DNA of 42,559 nucleotides from Saccharibacillus kuerlensis DSM 22868 (GCF_000378145.1 NZ_KB899306.1:1-42559); one strand, 5' to 3'; shown: positions 23,902 through 31,845, counted from the stretch's first letter. Made by a program: numbers and translations. The notes: generated by a model from the sequence alone, not told the origin.

Positions 23902-24840
23902 TCAGAAAATCGAAATCAATTCCTTCGTATAGGCATGCCGCTCTTCCGCGAACAGATCACCCGCATCGAAGCGGTCGACGATCTCCCCTTCGCGCATGAC
24001 CATGATGCGCTGGCTCATCCGGTGAACGGCGGCCAGATCGTGCGAGATGAACAGATACGACAAACCCAGCGACGTGCGCAGATTCGTCAGCAGGTCGAGC
24101 ACGGCTCCCTGCGAGATCACATCCAGGCTTGCTGTCGGCTCGTCGAGTACGACGACATCCGGCTCAATGCTGATCGCGCGGGCAATCGTCACGCGCTGAC
24201 GCTGCCCGCCGCTGAGTTCATGCGGGTAGCGGCTCGCCAGCTCGGCCGGAAGTTCGACGGCTTCGAGCAGCTGCCGGATATACGCGTCGCGGGACGTATA
24301 AGCGAAGTGCGTCAGCTTTGCGTCTTGGCCGAGCTGCTCATAAGGATCGATCAAGGAGTCTGACACCTTGAGCTTGGGATTCAGCGCGGCTGTCGGGTTC
24401 TGGAACACGATCTGGATTCTGCGCCGATGAGGGCGCAGCTTCCGTCCGTTCAGCCGGGCAATATCCTGTCCGCCAAGGATAATCGAGCCGGAGTCTGCAT
24501 CTTCGATTCGCAGCAGGCACCGGGCGAGCGTACTCTTGCCGCAGCCGCTCTCGCCGACGAGGCCTAGACATTCGCCGCGGCCGATCGAGAAGCTTACGTC
24601 ATCTACAGCTGGGCGTTCTGCACCGGCGTAAGTCCGACTCAGACGCTCTACGGCAAGAACCGGAGAGTCCAAGGTTTCTGCAGTTGAAGAAGCGGCTGCG
24701 TCTGATGTGCTTTCTGTGCCTGATGTGCTTGATGTAACTGCTGTGTTCGCGAGAAACCTGCCTACAGACGCTGGGGCGATGTCTGGCGTCCGTAGGCGGA
24801 TGCTGCCGGACATCCGCTTCAATCTATCCGAAATTTTCAT
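23902..24840 (-). CDS. ABC transporter ATPase, DppF/NikE type
   Basis: This 312-residue ATPase is the last gene of the importer operon. It has Walker A (GESGCGKST), signature LSGGQRQR and Walker B (VVVLDEPTASLD), with an H-loop in FISHDL. The first 60 residues form a Ser/Thr/Ala-rich linker before the ATPase core (starting near LAVERLSRTY), which is unusual for this subunit. The C-terminus ends shortly after the RHAYTKELIS element, so it resembles the short NikE group rather than full OppF/DppF. Its ATG overlaps the preceding stop by 4 nt. Confidence 0.88.
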   Translation of the reverse strand: MKISDRLKRMSGSIRLRTPDIAPASVGRFLANTAVTSSTSGTESTSDAAASSTAETLDSPVLAVERLSRTYAGAERPAVDDVSFSIGRGECLGLVGESGCGKSTLARCLLRIEDADSGSIILGGQDIARLNGRKLRPHRRRIQIVFQNPTAALNPKLKVSDSLIDPYEQLGQDAKLTHFAYTSRDAYIRQLLEAVELPAELASRYPHELSGGQRQRVTIARAISIEPDVVVLDEPTASLDVISQGAVLDLLTNLRTSLGLSYLFISHDLAAVHRMSQRIMVMREGEIVDRFDAGDLFAEERHAYTKELISIF

Positions 24841-25634
24841 CGTGTTTCCTCCTCAATCCCCGACCTCAGCGAACGGCCCAGAATAGGAGCCGCTTCGATC
24901 AACTTGCGGGTGTATTCATGCTGCGGATGGTCGAGAATCCGGTGTTTGCCGCCAGACTCTACGATTCGTCCTTCCTGCATGACGGAGAGTCGGTTTGCGT
25001 ACCGCCGTACATGTCGCCAGTCATGGGTGATAAACAGAATGGCGCATCCGGTTTCCTTCTGTTTGCGAGCCAGCAGCTCCAGCACCCGGTGGGCCGAGAC
25101 ACTGTCGAGCGCAGTCGTCGCTTCGTCGGCGATCAACAGACGCGGCGACAGCAGCAGCGACAGCGCAATCGAAGCCCGCTGCAGCTGCCCGCCGCTCAGT
25201 TGGAACGGATAACGGCGCAGCAGTATTGGGTCCAGTCCTACCGATTCCAGCGCTTCGGCCGCCCGATTTCTGCGCACAGTGGATGACTTTTCCCCGTGAA
25301 TTTTCTGATATTCATTGAAGTGTGCGCCGATGCTGCGAAACGGCGTGAACGCTCCCTGATAATCCTGAAAAATATACGAGATGCGGCTGCCTCGCAGGGC
25401 CCGCATCTCTTTGGGCTTTCGTTCAAGCAGATTGCTTCCTTCGAACAGGATTCGACCCGCCGCGTGCAGATTAGGTGGCAGCAGCTGTCCGATCGCCTGC
25501 GACAGCAGGCTTTTGCCACTGCCGCTCTGACCGACCAGCGCCATAAATTCGCCTTCGCGCACGGCCAGCGATACATTGTCCACGATGGTGCGCTCACGGC
25601 CGGCGATGCTTAATTCCTCGATCGAGAGAATCAC
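24837..25634 (-). CDS. ABC transporter ATPase, DppD/NikD type
   Basis: This 265-residue ATPase starts with GTG at 25634, overlapping the permease stop by 4 nt, with AAGGAGG just upstream. Walker A is GQSGSGKS (35-42), the signature is LSGGQLQR and Walker B is LLIADEATTALD. The C-terminal HEYTRKLIEA element is that of the peptide/nickel group. It pairs with the DppF-type ATPase encoded next. An upstream extension of the open frame runs into the permease gene and is not coding. Confidence 0.88.
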   Translation of the reverse strand: MILSIEELSIAGRERTIVDNVSLAVREGEFMALVGQSGSGKSLLSQAIGQLLPPNLHAAGRILFEGSNLLERKPKEMRALRGSRISYIFQDYQGAFTPFRSIGAHFNEYQKIHGEKSSTVRRNRAAEALESVGLDPILLRRYPFQLSGGQLQRASIALSLLLSPRLLIADEATTALDSVSAHRVLELLARKQKETGCAILFITHDWRHVRRYANRLSVMQEGRIVESGGKHRILDHPQHEYTRKLIEAAPILGRSLRSGIEEETR

Positions 25635-26488
25635 GGCTGCACCTCCTTTTTCACATCGAAGCGGTCTCTCAAGTAGTCGCCCAGCATGTTCGCAAGCAGG
25701 ACGATAGAGACGATCGCAAGACCCGGATAGACCATCAGTTCGGGACGGGACTGGAAGTACGGCCGCGAGTCGTTCAGCATGGCACCCCATTCGGGTGTCG
25801 GCGGCTGCGCGCCCAGTCCGATATAGGACAGCGAGGAGATGAGCAGGATAATTTTGCCCAGATCAAGACTGGCCAGCACCAGTACATGACCCGCAATATG
25901 CGGCAGCAAATGCTTGGTCATGATCCGGGCGTCCGACAATCCGTTCGTGCGTGCGATCCGGATATAGTCTTTTTGCGATTCGGACAGGACGGTGCTGCGC
26001 ACAAGACGGGCATAGCTGACCCACTTGACGATAACAATCGCCAACACCAGATTGCCGATGCCTGCGCCGAGCAGGCCGCTCAGTACAATGGCAACGATCG
26101 TATCGGGAAAAGCAAGGAAGCCGTCGGCGATCCGCATAAAGATTCGGTCGGTCCAGCCGCGCTTGTAGCCCGCGATCAGACCGAACGGAATGCCGATGAT
26201 CAGCGCCGTGCTCAGTGCGAGCAGGCTGTAGCCGATCGTCTGGATACCGCCGAGCAGAAGTCGGGTCAGCACATCGCGTCCCAGATGATCAGTGCCCAGC
26301 GGGTGAAGCGTACTTCCTTCCTGCAGCCGGCCGCGCAGATCGGTCAACGTAGGATCATGCTTCAGATACATAAACGTATACAAGGAGGCCGCCGCGACAA
26401 GCACGATGAACAAGGCGGCGATAATCGCCTGCCAGCTGTGTTTTTTCGACTTCGGTCTGGCGGGTGAGCGCAGAGAGATCGTTTTCAA
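25631..26488 (-). CDS. ABC transporter permease, DppC/NikC type
   Basis: This 285-residue membrane permease has an N-terminal helix (about 18-40), the conserved HPLGTDHLGRDVLTRLLLGG segment, and the EAA-type loop near KDYIRIARTNGLSDARIM. About five further helices follow, and it ends with GDYLRDRFDVKKE. It forms the pore together with the DppB-type subunit encoded upstream, overlapping it by 4 nt. Confidence 0.9.
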   Translation of the reverse strand: MKTISLRSPARPKSKKHSWQAIIAALFIVLVAAASLYTFMYLKHDPTLTDLRGRLQEGSTLHPLGTDHLGRDVLTRLLLGGIQTIGYSLLALSTALIIGIPFGLIAGYKRGWTDRIFMRIADGFLAFPDTIVAIVLSGLLGAGIGNLVLAIVIVKWVSYARLVRSTVLSESQKDYIRIARTNGLSDARIMTKHLLPHIAGHVLVLASLDLGKIILLISSLSYIGLGAQPPTPEWGAMLNDSRPYFQSRPELMVYPGLAIVSIVLLANMLGDYLRDRFDVKKEVQP

Positions 26489-27432
26489 CGGTGGGCCTCC
26501 TTTTCTTTGAGCTTCATTTCGGGATTCAAGTAGCGGTACGACAGATCGACGGCCGTGTTTACGAAAAAGACGACAACAGCCATGATCAGAATGTAACCCT
26601 GGATCAGCGGGTAGTCACGCTGGCGGATCGCGTCGACGACAAGCTTGCCGATTCCCGGATAAGCGAAGAGCACCTCAATGACGACGACCCCGCCGATCAG
26701 GCTGCCGAGACTAACGCCGAATACGGTGATAACGGGCGGTAGGCTGTGCCGGAAAGCATGCATCAGGAAGATGCGTCCTTCGGACAATCCTCTGGCCCGG
26801 GCGGAACGGACAAACTCCTGGCTCAGCGAATCCAGCAGGCTGGAGCGCAGTAAACGCACGTAAACGCTGGAGATGGCAAGCCCCAGCGTCAACGATGGCA
26901 GAATAAGCGAAGCGAAGCCGTCCCGGCCCATTGTCGGCAGTCCGCCGAAGCGGACGCCAAACAGGTCGATCAGGATCAATCCGAGCCAAAAGCTGGGTAC
27001 TGCCGCGCCAACAATCGACAGCATGCGGCTGACCGTATCGATCCAGCTGCCGCGGTAGACCGCCGACAATGATCCGAGCGGCAGTGCCACAAGCAGCATG
27101 ACCAGCAGGGCGCCGAGCGTCAGTTCCGCCGTTGCGGGCAGCGCCCGCATCAGCATCTGCATCACCGGCTGACCGGTGGAGTATGAATTGCCGAAGTCCA
27201 GCTGGACGAAGTCAAGCAGCCAATTCCCGAATTGGATCAGCAGCGGATCGTTAAAGCCCATTTCTTCCCGCATCGCCTCGACCTGCTCCTGACTGACGGA
27301 CAGTTCATCGACATTCAGAATCGTCAGCACCGGATCGCCGGGTGCGAGGCGGATAAACAGGAAGCTGACAAACATAATAAACAGCAGGAAAATAAACACT
27401 TCAAGAAATTTTCGAATGACGAGGCGAAACAT
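26485..27432 (-). CDS. ABC transporter permease, DppB/NikB type
   Basis: This 315-residue permease has six predicted helices, an N-terminal FLLFIMFVSFLFIRLAPGDP motif typical of the DppB family, and an EAA loop with SQEFVRSARARGLSEGRIF. It starts at the SBP stop (TAATG overlap), so translation is coupled. The family carries peptides, nickel or metal chelates. Confidence 0.9.
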   Translation of the reverse strand: MFRLVIRKFLEVFIFLLFIMFVSFLFIRLAPGDPVLTILNVDELSVSQEQVEAMREEMGFNDPLLIQFGNWLLDFVQLDFGNSYSTGQPVMQMLMRALPATAELTLGALLVMLLVALPLGSLSAVYRGSWIDTVSRMLSIVGAAVPSFWLGLILIDLFGVRFGGLPTMGRDGFASLILPSLTLGLAISSVYVRLLRSSLLDSLSQEFVRSARARGLSEGRIFLMHAFRHSLPPVITVFGVSLGSLIGGVVVIEVLFAYPGIGKLVVDAIRQRDYPLIQGYILIMAVVVFFVNTAVDLSYRYLNPEMKLKEKEAHR

Positions 27433-28994
27433 TACATCACGTCCAGCTTATTGTTGATCATGTAGTATTCGCTGCGCGTCGTCACCCAGTTTTTGATCTT
27501 TTTGCCGTTGTAGGCGACAATCGTGCCCGGATGAAGCACAAACGAGTTCAGTACGTTGTCATGTACGTAGTTGGCAGCCTGCTCGGCCAATACGGCCCGC
27601 TTTTCCGGCGCAACGGTCAAGTTCAGTTCGTCGATAATTGCGGTCAGTTCCGGATCTTCGGAGCCGCTGAAATTAAGCGCGCCCGTCGGATGATACGTGG
27701 CGTTCAGGTAGTAACCTGCGTCGCCGCGCGGTGCGGTCAGATTGCTGTAGGTGGCGATGTCCCAATCCCGGTTCGACGCCATATATTCTTCCGGCGTATC
27801 GATCTGGCGAATTTCTACGTCGATGCCGATCTGTTTGGCATCGGACTGGAACACCTGCGCGATCAGCGGCAGGTCGGCGCGGGCGGAATAGGTCAGCAGC
27901 GTCAGCTTCAGCGGCTTGCCGTTTTTCGTCATGACGCCGTTTTCCAGTGTATAGCCTGCTTCCGTCAGATACTTCACGGCCGCCTCGCGTCCGGTCTCGG
28001 AAGCGGTATTGTCATATTTCGGTGCGAAAGGCAGCGATGGCAGGAATGGACCGATCGCCGGCTCGCCGTAGCCCAGCAGAATGGTGTCCACGATGCCTTG
28101 GCGGTCGATCAGCGCGTCCAGCGCACGTCGAACGTTCAGATCCTTAATACTTTCGCGTTCCATGTTCATCGTCAGCTGATGCACGCGGAATGTCGAAGTA
28201 GATTCGACGACCATACCGTCGATTGTTTTGAGCGATTCCAGGCTTTCCACTTCCGGACGGTATACGATATCGACCTGGCCGGATTTGAGTGCGAGCGAGC
28301 GGGCGTTGGCGTCTTCGTTGAACGAGAAGGTAACCTTATCGAGCGGCGAAGCACCATCCCAATACCCGTCATAGCGGCTCAGTTCAAGCTTGCTGCCCGG
28401 GGTAAAAGCGTTCAATTTGAAAGGTCCCGTACCGACCGGCTTATTCACGATATCCGGCTCGCTTACGTCGATGATCGCCGTATTAGGATTGACCAGCTCG
28501 GAAGCGAATTCCGGAAACGGCTGAGTCGTTGTGATCTCCAGCTTGTCGCCGTCCGCTTCGATCGTATCGATCTTGAGCGCATTTCGGATTGCGACGCTTT
28601 CTTTCAGTGCGCGCTCAAGGGAAGCTTTGACAGAATCGCCGGTCATCCGCTTGCCGTTCTGGAACGTGACGTCGTCCCGGAGGTTGATCGTCCAGTGCTG
28701 ACCGTCTTTGCTGTCCCAGCTCTCGGCAAGCCAAGGGGCAACGGTCAGATTCTCCTCGTCCAGACGAATCAGCGTTTCGGTGATACCTGCACGGAGCGGC
28801 ACATAGCTGGAGTCGACATGAGGATCGAGCGAGCTGGTGGAGAAGTTATAAAGGAAGTGAACATTTTTATCAGTGGAAGCCTGTGCGGCATTGGAAGCGG
28901 AATTGTCCGTGTCGGATGAAGATCCGCAGGCGTTCAGCAGTCCGGCGCTCAGGGCCAGGGAGATCAACGTCAGCAGCGATGCTTTTTTATTCAA
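27432..28994 (-). CDS. Family-5 solute-binding lipoprotein of a Zur-controlled importer
   Basis: This is a 520-residue lipoprotein. It starts with TTG at 28994 (GAGGG about 8 nt before), followed by KKASLLTLISLALSAGLLNAC, a lipobox with its lipid cysteine in the NACGSS motif. The SBP_bac_5 fold follows, with a typical DDVTFQNGKRMTGDSVKASL and PVGTGPFKL. Members bind peptides, nickel or metallophore complexes. Two Zur-like boxes overlap its promoter, so zinc or a zinc chelate is the best guess. No opine-synthesis genes (cntL/cntM type) are present nearby. An earlier ATG at 29039 would read through a Zur box and lacks a ribosome binding site. Confidence 0.88.
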   Translation of the reverse strand: MNKKASLLTLISLALSAGLLNACGSSSDTDNSASNAAQASTDKNVHFLYNFSTSSLDPHVDSSYVPLRAGITETLIRLDEENLTVAPWLAESWDSKDGQHWTINLRDDVTFQNGKRMTGDSVKASLERALKESVAIRNALKIDTIEADGDKLEITTTQPFPEFASELVNPNTAIIDVSEPDIVNKPVGTGPFKLNAFTPGSKLELSRYDGYWDGASPLDKVTFSFNEDANARSLALKSGQVDIVYRPEVESLESLKTIDGMVVESTSTFRVHQLTMNMERESIKDLNVRRALDALIDRQGIVDTILLGYGEPAIGPFLPSLPFAPKYDNTASETGREAAVKYLTEAGYTLENGVMTKNGKPLKLTLLTYSARADLPLIAQVFQSDAKQIGIDVEIRQIDTPEEYMASNRDWDIATYSNLTAPRGDAGYYLNATYHPTGALNFSGSEDPELTAIIDELNLTVAPEKRAVLAEQAANYVHDNVLNSFVLHPGTIVAYNGKKIKNWVTTRSEYYMINNKLDVM

Positions 28995-29014
28995 AAGTAA
29001 TCCCTCTTTCCATT

Positions 29015-29076
29015 TCGTAATATTTACGATTAACATCAATGAGATTTATATTATCGTAATGATTACGTTTTTACAA
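29015..29076 (-). promoter_or_regulatory. Zinc-regulated promoter with two Zur-like boxes
   Basis: On the - strand a -35 (TTGTAA, 29071-29076), a 17-bp spacer and a -10 (TAATAT, 29048-29053) form a promoter. A Zur-like box (TCGTAATGATTACGT on +, 29054-29068) almost fills the spacer. A second box (TCGTAATATTTACGA, 29015-29029) lies downstream of the start, just before the ribosome binding site. Each matches the B. subtilis Zur consensus TCGTAATNATTACGA at all but one position. Centres are 39 bp apart, close to four helical turns. Confidence 0.8.
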
Positions 29077-29201
29077 GCAAAATAATTGATTTACAAAGAA
29101 TTTTGATTGCTAGTAAGTTAATAAAATGAATATTATCTATTATTTAAATCCTAAATAAATATAATTTTTGGTATTATAATTTAAAAAAGGAGGGGCTTTT
29201 A

Positions 29202-29375
29202 ATGTTTCCTAACCATTTAAATGGAGCTGATGAAGAGGCTGCTAAGCAAAAAGAAAGAAATATTCATAATGAGGTAAGGACAACATCAATAAAAGGAGCT
29301 ATAATTACAGCCTTAATTATAGCTGTCGTTACGTTCTTGATATTTTATGGAATCGCCTATTTTAGGACAAACTAG
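29202..29375 (+). CDS. 57-residue single-helix membrane peptide
   Basis: This short frame has AAAAGGAGGGG nine bases before the ATG, and TATAAT (29175-29180) just upstream. The product has a charged N-terminal half (NGADEEAAKQKERNIHNEV) and a hydrophobic helix (about 33-53, AIITALIIAVVTFLIFYGIA) with a short tail FRTN. It is likely a real single-pass membrane peptide. The function is unknown. It sits at the left edge of the AT-rich island, divergent from the Zur-controlled operon. Confidence 0.55.
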   Translation: MFPNHLNGADEEAAKQKERNIHNEVRTTSIKGAIITALIIAVVTFLIFYGIAYFRTN

Positions 29376-29507
29376 CAATCACAAAACTGAATTTTAGATA
29401 TCCATCGAATCGTATCCTTGGAGATTTTAGCTCCAAAATAGAATAAGCCGTCTAAGCCGGTATCTTAATCGCTTGGTAAATGAGCTGAAAAGTTCAGAAT
29501 CGAACGT

Positions 29508-29611
29508 AAAAAAGACGAACCCTCAAGGGTTCGTCTCAGAGTGTCGAGAAAACCAGCTTTCCATCTGGAGAGCTGGTTTTCTCGACACTCTGGCTTCTCT
29601 TTAAAGAGAAG
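29508..29611. repeat. Compound hairpin repeat
   Basis: Three consecutive palindromes lie here. The first is 29514-29535, with 9-bp arms and the core CCCTCAAGGG. The second has 22-bp perfect arms at 29537-29558 and 29571-29592 and contains GTCGAGAAAA. The third is 29594-29611, CTTCTCTTT/AAAGAGAAG. A six-A run (29508-29513) gives a T-tract for - strand termination, and TTTT follows on the + strand. Related sequences occur near 34.88 kb and 35.80-35.85 kb, so they mark the edges of the AT-rich island. The stretch 29376-29507 holds no recognisable gene. Confidence 0.7.
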
Positions 29612-29968
29612 TTTTAATGAGTTTTGCAACCTCGATAAATTGACAAAAGACTTATGAAAAGAATTTATTTCATTTTTGTCAAGGTAAAAACTAGGCTAAA
29701 ATGAGTATAGCTCATGGTGGAATCTCCTTGTAGAAAGTGTTGTGGTGACTCTATTCTACACGAATCCGGCTATAAGCCTCGTTGTATTTAGTTCAAAGTA
29801 TTGCACTTCATTTTTCAATCCGTCACTTAAATGTATACATAATAATATTTTTGAAAAAAACAAAAAAAACAAAAAAACAAAACTAAATGTCTTAAGGATT
29901 GTTCATTATATTAATGGCATTGAACGACTTGTTCAATGAACATTAAAAAATTAAAAGAGGTGTTCTAT
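29612..29968 (+). promoter_or_regulatory. Leader with two dyads upstream of the first secreted protein
   Basis: This gene-free, AT-rich stretch carries an imperfect dyad of TTGACAAAA and TTTTGTCAA with inner ATGAAA/TTTCAT (29640-29682). A second dyad, CATTGAAC/GTTCAATG (29918-29938), lies just before the ribosome binding site and is flanked by further GTTCA half-sites (29901, 29937). TTGTCA (29676-29681) and TAAAAT (29697-29702) could be promoter elements, though their spacing is only 15. Poly-A tracts fill 29850-29885. Regulator binding is plausible but not shown. Confidence 0.35.
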
Positions 29969-30319
29969 TTGAAAAAAGTATTTGTAGCTTCCGCGCTGGT
30001 ATCCGCAATTGTTTTATCTCCTGCTGCTATGCTTGCTTCTACTGAAGAGGCAAGTGTGACTGCAGAATCCGAAGTTGTCCCAGCCGCTCCTCAAGCCGAA
30101 ATTAGTTCCATCGATGAGATTTATACAAATGACTTCTTCAATGAATTGCCTAAAATCGAAGATGAAGAAATGGCTGTCTATAGACAAATCGAAAAATACA
30201 AAAAAACAAACCCTCAGTTAAGCGATGAAGAAGTTCTTCAATACTTTGAAAACAGTATTAACCCAAGAGGTCCTGGTATACAAGCGAGTGGTTATGACGA
30301 AACTAAAGCAACTCGGTAG
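29969..30319 (+). CDS. Small secreted protein of the island cassette
   Basis: This 116-residue protein starts with TTG (29969), preceded by AGAGGTG at normal spacing; an ATG 33 bp upstream has no ribosome binding site. It has a typical signal peptide (KKVFVASALVSAIVLSPAAMLA). The mature part is acidic and helical in its centre (DEIYTNDFFNELPKIEDEEM), with a distinct Gly/Pro-containing end (SINPRGPGIQASGYDETKATR). I do not recognise the family. It lies 2 bp before the lipoprotein gene, so they are probably co-transcribed. It could be a secreted effector, an accessory protein or a peptide precursor. Confidence 0.6.
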   Translation: MKKVFVASALVSAIVLSPAAMLASTEEASVTAESEVVPAAPQAEISSIDEIYTNDFFNELPKIEDEEMAVYRQIEKYKKTNPQLSDEEVLQYFENSINPRGPGIQASGYDETKATR

Positions 30320-30321
30320 GA

Positions 30322-30765
30322 GTGATTAGGATCAAGAATTTTTTGTTTTCTTTGTCTATGGTAATGACTTTTATGTTGCTTATTTCTTGTTCTTCAGAGG
30401 AGAAACTACAGAGTCCGCCGGAATTGGTTGCTAAATCAAAGATAGATGGAGCGGATTTGGAAATACCGACGAAGCTAACTACGTATAACTGGGGAGGGGA
30501 AATGACTTACGGAGGACCATGGGAGTCATTTAAAGAAGAAAAGGGGGTAATCGTGAAACCGGATTCGACTGTTGAAATTTCTTTCCCGAAAAATCCGGAT
30601 GAATTAATTGTAAGACAGCATACAAGTTCTTCGGGATTTACTATTGTTGACGAAACTAATCATACATTTATTGTTCCCTCACAACCCGGACAATATGTAT
30701 ATGGTATTAGCGGGAAATGGGAAGAAGGAATTGCGTTATATGGTTTAAAAGTTGAAGTGAAATAA
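30322..30765 (+). CDS. Small lipoprotein of the island cassette
   Basis: This is a protein of up to 147 residues with a lipoprotein signal: hydrophobic FLFSLSMVMTFMLLISC, lipid-bearing cysteine, then SSEEK. The mature domain is about 125 residues and beta-rich, ending QPGQYVYGISGKWEEGIALY GLKVEVK, as seen in small Bacillus envelope lipoproteins. The start is uncertain. GTG at 30322 sits inside the AGGAG site. An ATC at 30331 lies at ideal distance (8 nt) and would give an exact signal peptide; TTG at 30343 is another option. A strong terminator follows. Its role may be immunity, but this is inference from context only. Confidence 0.6.
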   Translation: MIRIKNFLFSLSMVMTFMLLISCSSEEKLQSPPELVAKSKIDGADLEIPTKLTTYNWGGEMTYGGPWESFKEEKGVIVKPDSTVEISFPKNPDELIVRQHTSSSGFTIVDETNHTFIVPSQPGQYVYGISGKWEEGIALYGLKVEVK

Positions 30766-30803
30766 AAGCTCAAAAGACACATTGGTGTCTTTTGAGCTTT
30801 TAT
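30762..30803. terminator. Strong terminator after the lipoprotein gene
   Basis: Perfect 19-bp arms (30762-30780 and 30785-30803) with a 4-nt loop and T-rich 3' end overlap the stop codon of the lipoprotein gene. Confidence 0.85.
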
Positions 30804-31014
30804 CTTTATTCTATCTATGCTCATAGATTTAAGGCATCTTCAAAGTTAAATCTTTCTGACGGTAAAGTTGACGGTAACATGGCGCTAAAATGGTACAGGA
30901 ACAGATTTACAGTAAGGGACATAGGGAGCAGCGCTTCCGGGTGTCCCTGCTACCCCTTATCCTGGCAGGACTCGTTATACCAAGTGGATCTTTTTTTCTG
31001 GCTCTTATGCACGG

Positions 31015-31304
31015 GTGCGAGCGCCTAAAAACGCACGCAGAGTTCGTGGTAGTGTGGAAGCGGGAAGCAGGGGTAAGATCACTTGAAAGCCAGTCCTCCC
31101 GACCGGCCAAGAATAGAAGTACGGGAAAGGACAAACTCCAAGCGAGGGTAGTGCAGCTTACGGCTGAACCCCAGCGGAGAGTCCGCAGCCGATCCGCCCG
31201 ATCGGAAGATCGAGAGGCGGGTTAACGCCCCCAATCTGTGGAGTTGTGAATACGCTGGTCAATCCATTCAAGTTTGGGCTGACGCCTGGACGAGCTCAAC
31301 ACAC
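31015..31304 (+). mobile_element. 5' fragment of a group II intron
   Basis: This block is much more GC-rich than its surroundings and starts with GTGCGAGCGCC, the GUGYG form of a group II intron 5' end. It continues with words familiar from bacterial group II intron RNA: CGGCCAAGAATAGAAGTACG, GGGAAAGGACAA, GCTGAACCCCAGCGGAGAG, GGGTTAACGCCCC, GACGCCTGGACGAGCTCAA. The similarity ends near 31304. No intron-encoded reverse transcriptase and no domain V-like hairpin follow, so it is a truncated, presumably inactive remnant. The frame at 30890-31225 inside it is not a gene. The preceding stretch 30804-31014 has no gene that I can see; part of it is also GC-rich. Confidence 0.55.
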
Positions 31305-31359
31305 CATTAAATAAAAATGATTAATTTAAATATAATTTATGGTAAATTTTTAAAAAAGG

Positions 31360-31388
31360 TTGACATTAGTTGTTGGAAATTATAGTAT
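31360..31388 (+). promoter_or_regulatory. Promoter for the secreted peptide gene
   Basis: TTGACA (31360-31365), a 17-bp spacer and TAGTAT (31383-31388) lie upstream of an AAAGGAGG ribosome binding site (31427-31433). Confidence 0.7.
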
Positions 31389-31438
31389 TTTTATAAGATA
31401 TACATTCTATATGAGATACATATCCAAAGGAGGAATTA

Positions 31439-31813
31439 ATATTCAAAAATGTTAAAAGAAAAACTTTGTCCATTACCTTGGCAAGTGCCATCGGTCTGGC
31501 AGGTGTAGCTTCAGTGTCAGGTGCAGCCTTGTTTGCTTTCTCGGCGGATACCAATGCTGTAGGCACGTTGACTGCAAAAGCAAGTTTTGTTCCTGCAGCT
31601 TCAACTACTGGAGTAAGCGGCTTGAGATTGGTTTCGGGTAAACAGGTTAAACAGTCATGGGTACGAATTGTAGAAGGTGCTTATGATTCTGGAACTGTCA
31701 GATCTACACTTGCTACTAACCCTAGAGATACAAAGACTTATGAAGCTGTAACATCGAAATTCAATAGTCCTTTCTATGATGCAGTTTCGGACTACGGCTG
31801 GTATTATTTCTAA
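31439..31813 (+). CDS. Secreted bacteriocin-like protein, non-canonical start
   Basis: This is a protein of about 124 residues if initiated at the ATA at 31439, five bases after AAAGGAGG. It would have a basic n-region (FKNVKRKT), a hydrophobic core (ITLASAIGLAGVASVSGAAL) and a mature domain of about 85 residues rich in Ser, Val, Thr and aromatic residues, ending DAVSDYGWYYF. The first normal start in frame, TTG at 31466, would remove all the basic residues of the signal peptide and has no ribosome binding site. Size, export signal, aromatic C-terminus and the following permease-ATPase genes resemble lactococcin-972-type bacteriocin loci, but direct family membership is not established. Confidence 0.55.
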   Translation: MFKNVKRKTLSITLASAIGLAGVASVSGAALFAFSADTNAVGTLTAKASFVPAASTTGVSGLRLVSGKQVKQSWVRIVEGAYDSGTVRSTLATNPRDTKTYEAVTSKFNSPFYDAVSDYGWYYF

Positions 31814-31845
31814 AAATAACACCATTATTAACAATAAAAAACAAG

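Noticed and set aside
27531-28919. A 462-codon open frame on the + strand opposite the solute-binding protein
   Set aside because: It is entirely antisense to a clearly recognisable lipoprotein gene, has no ribosome binding site and its product is rich in Arg, Gln and His with no domain.
27432-29039. Assignment of the importer as a simple dipeptide or nickel system
   Set aside because: The family alone permits it, but two Zur-like boxes in the promoter point to zinc; the family name is kept only as structural type.
30890-31225. A 111-codon frame in the GC-rich block before the bacteriocin-like gene
   Set aside because: It lies across the group II intron fragment and shows no protein features.
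30804-31304. Riboswitch or RNase P RNA
   Set aside because: The structured GC-rich block lacks the signature words of those RNAs; its start and internal words fit a group II intron fragment better.
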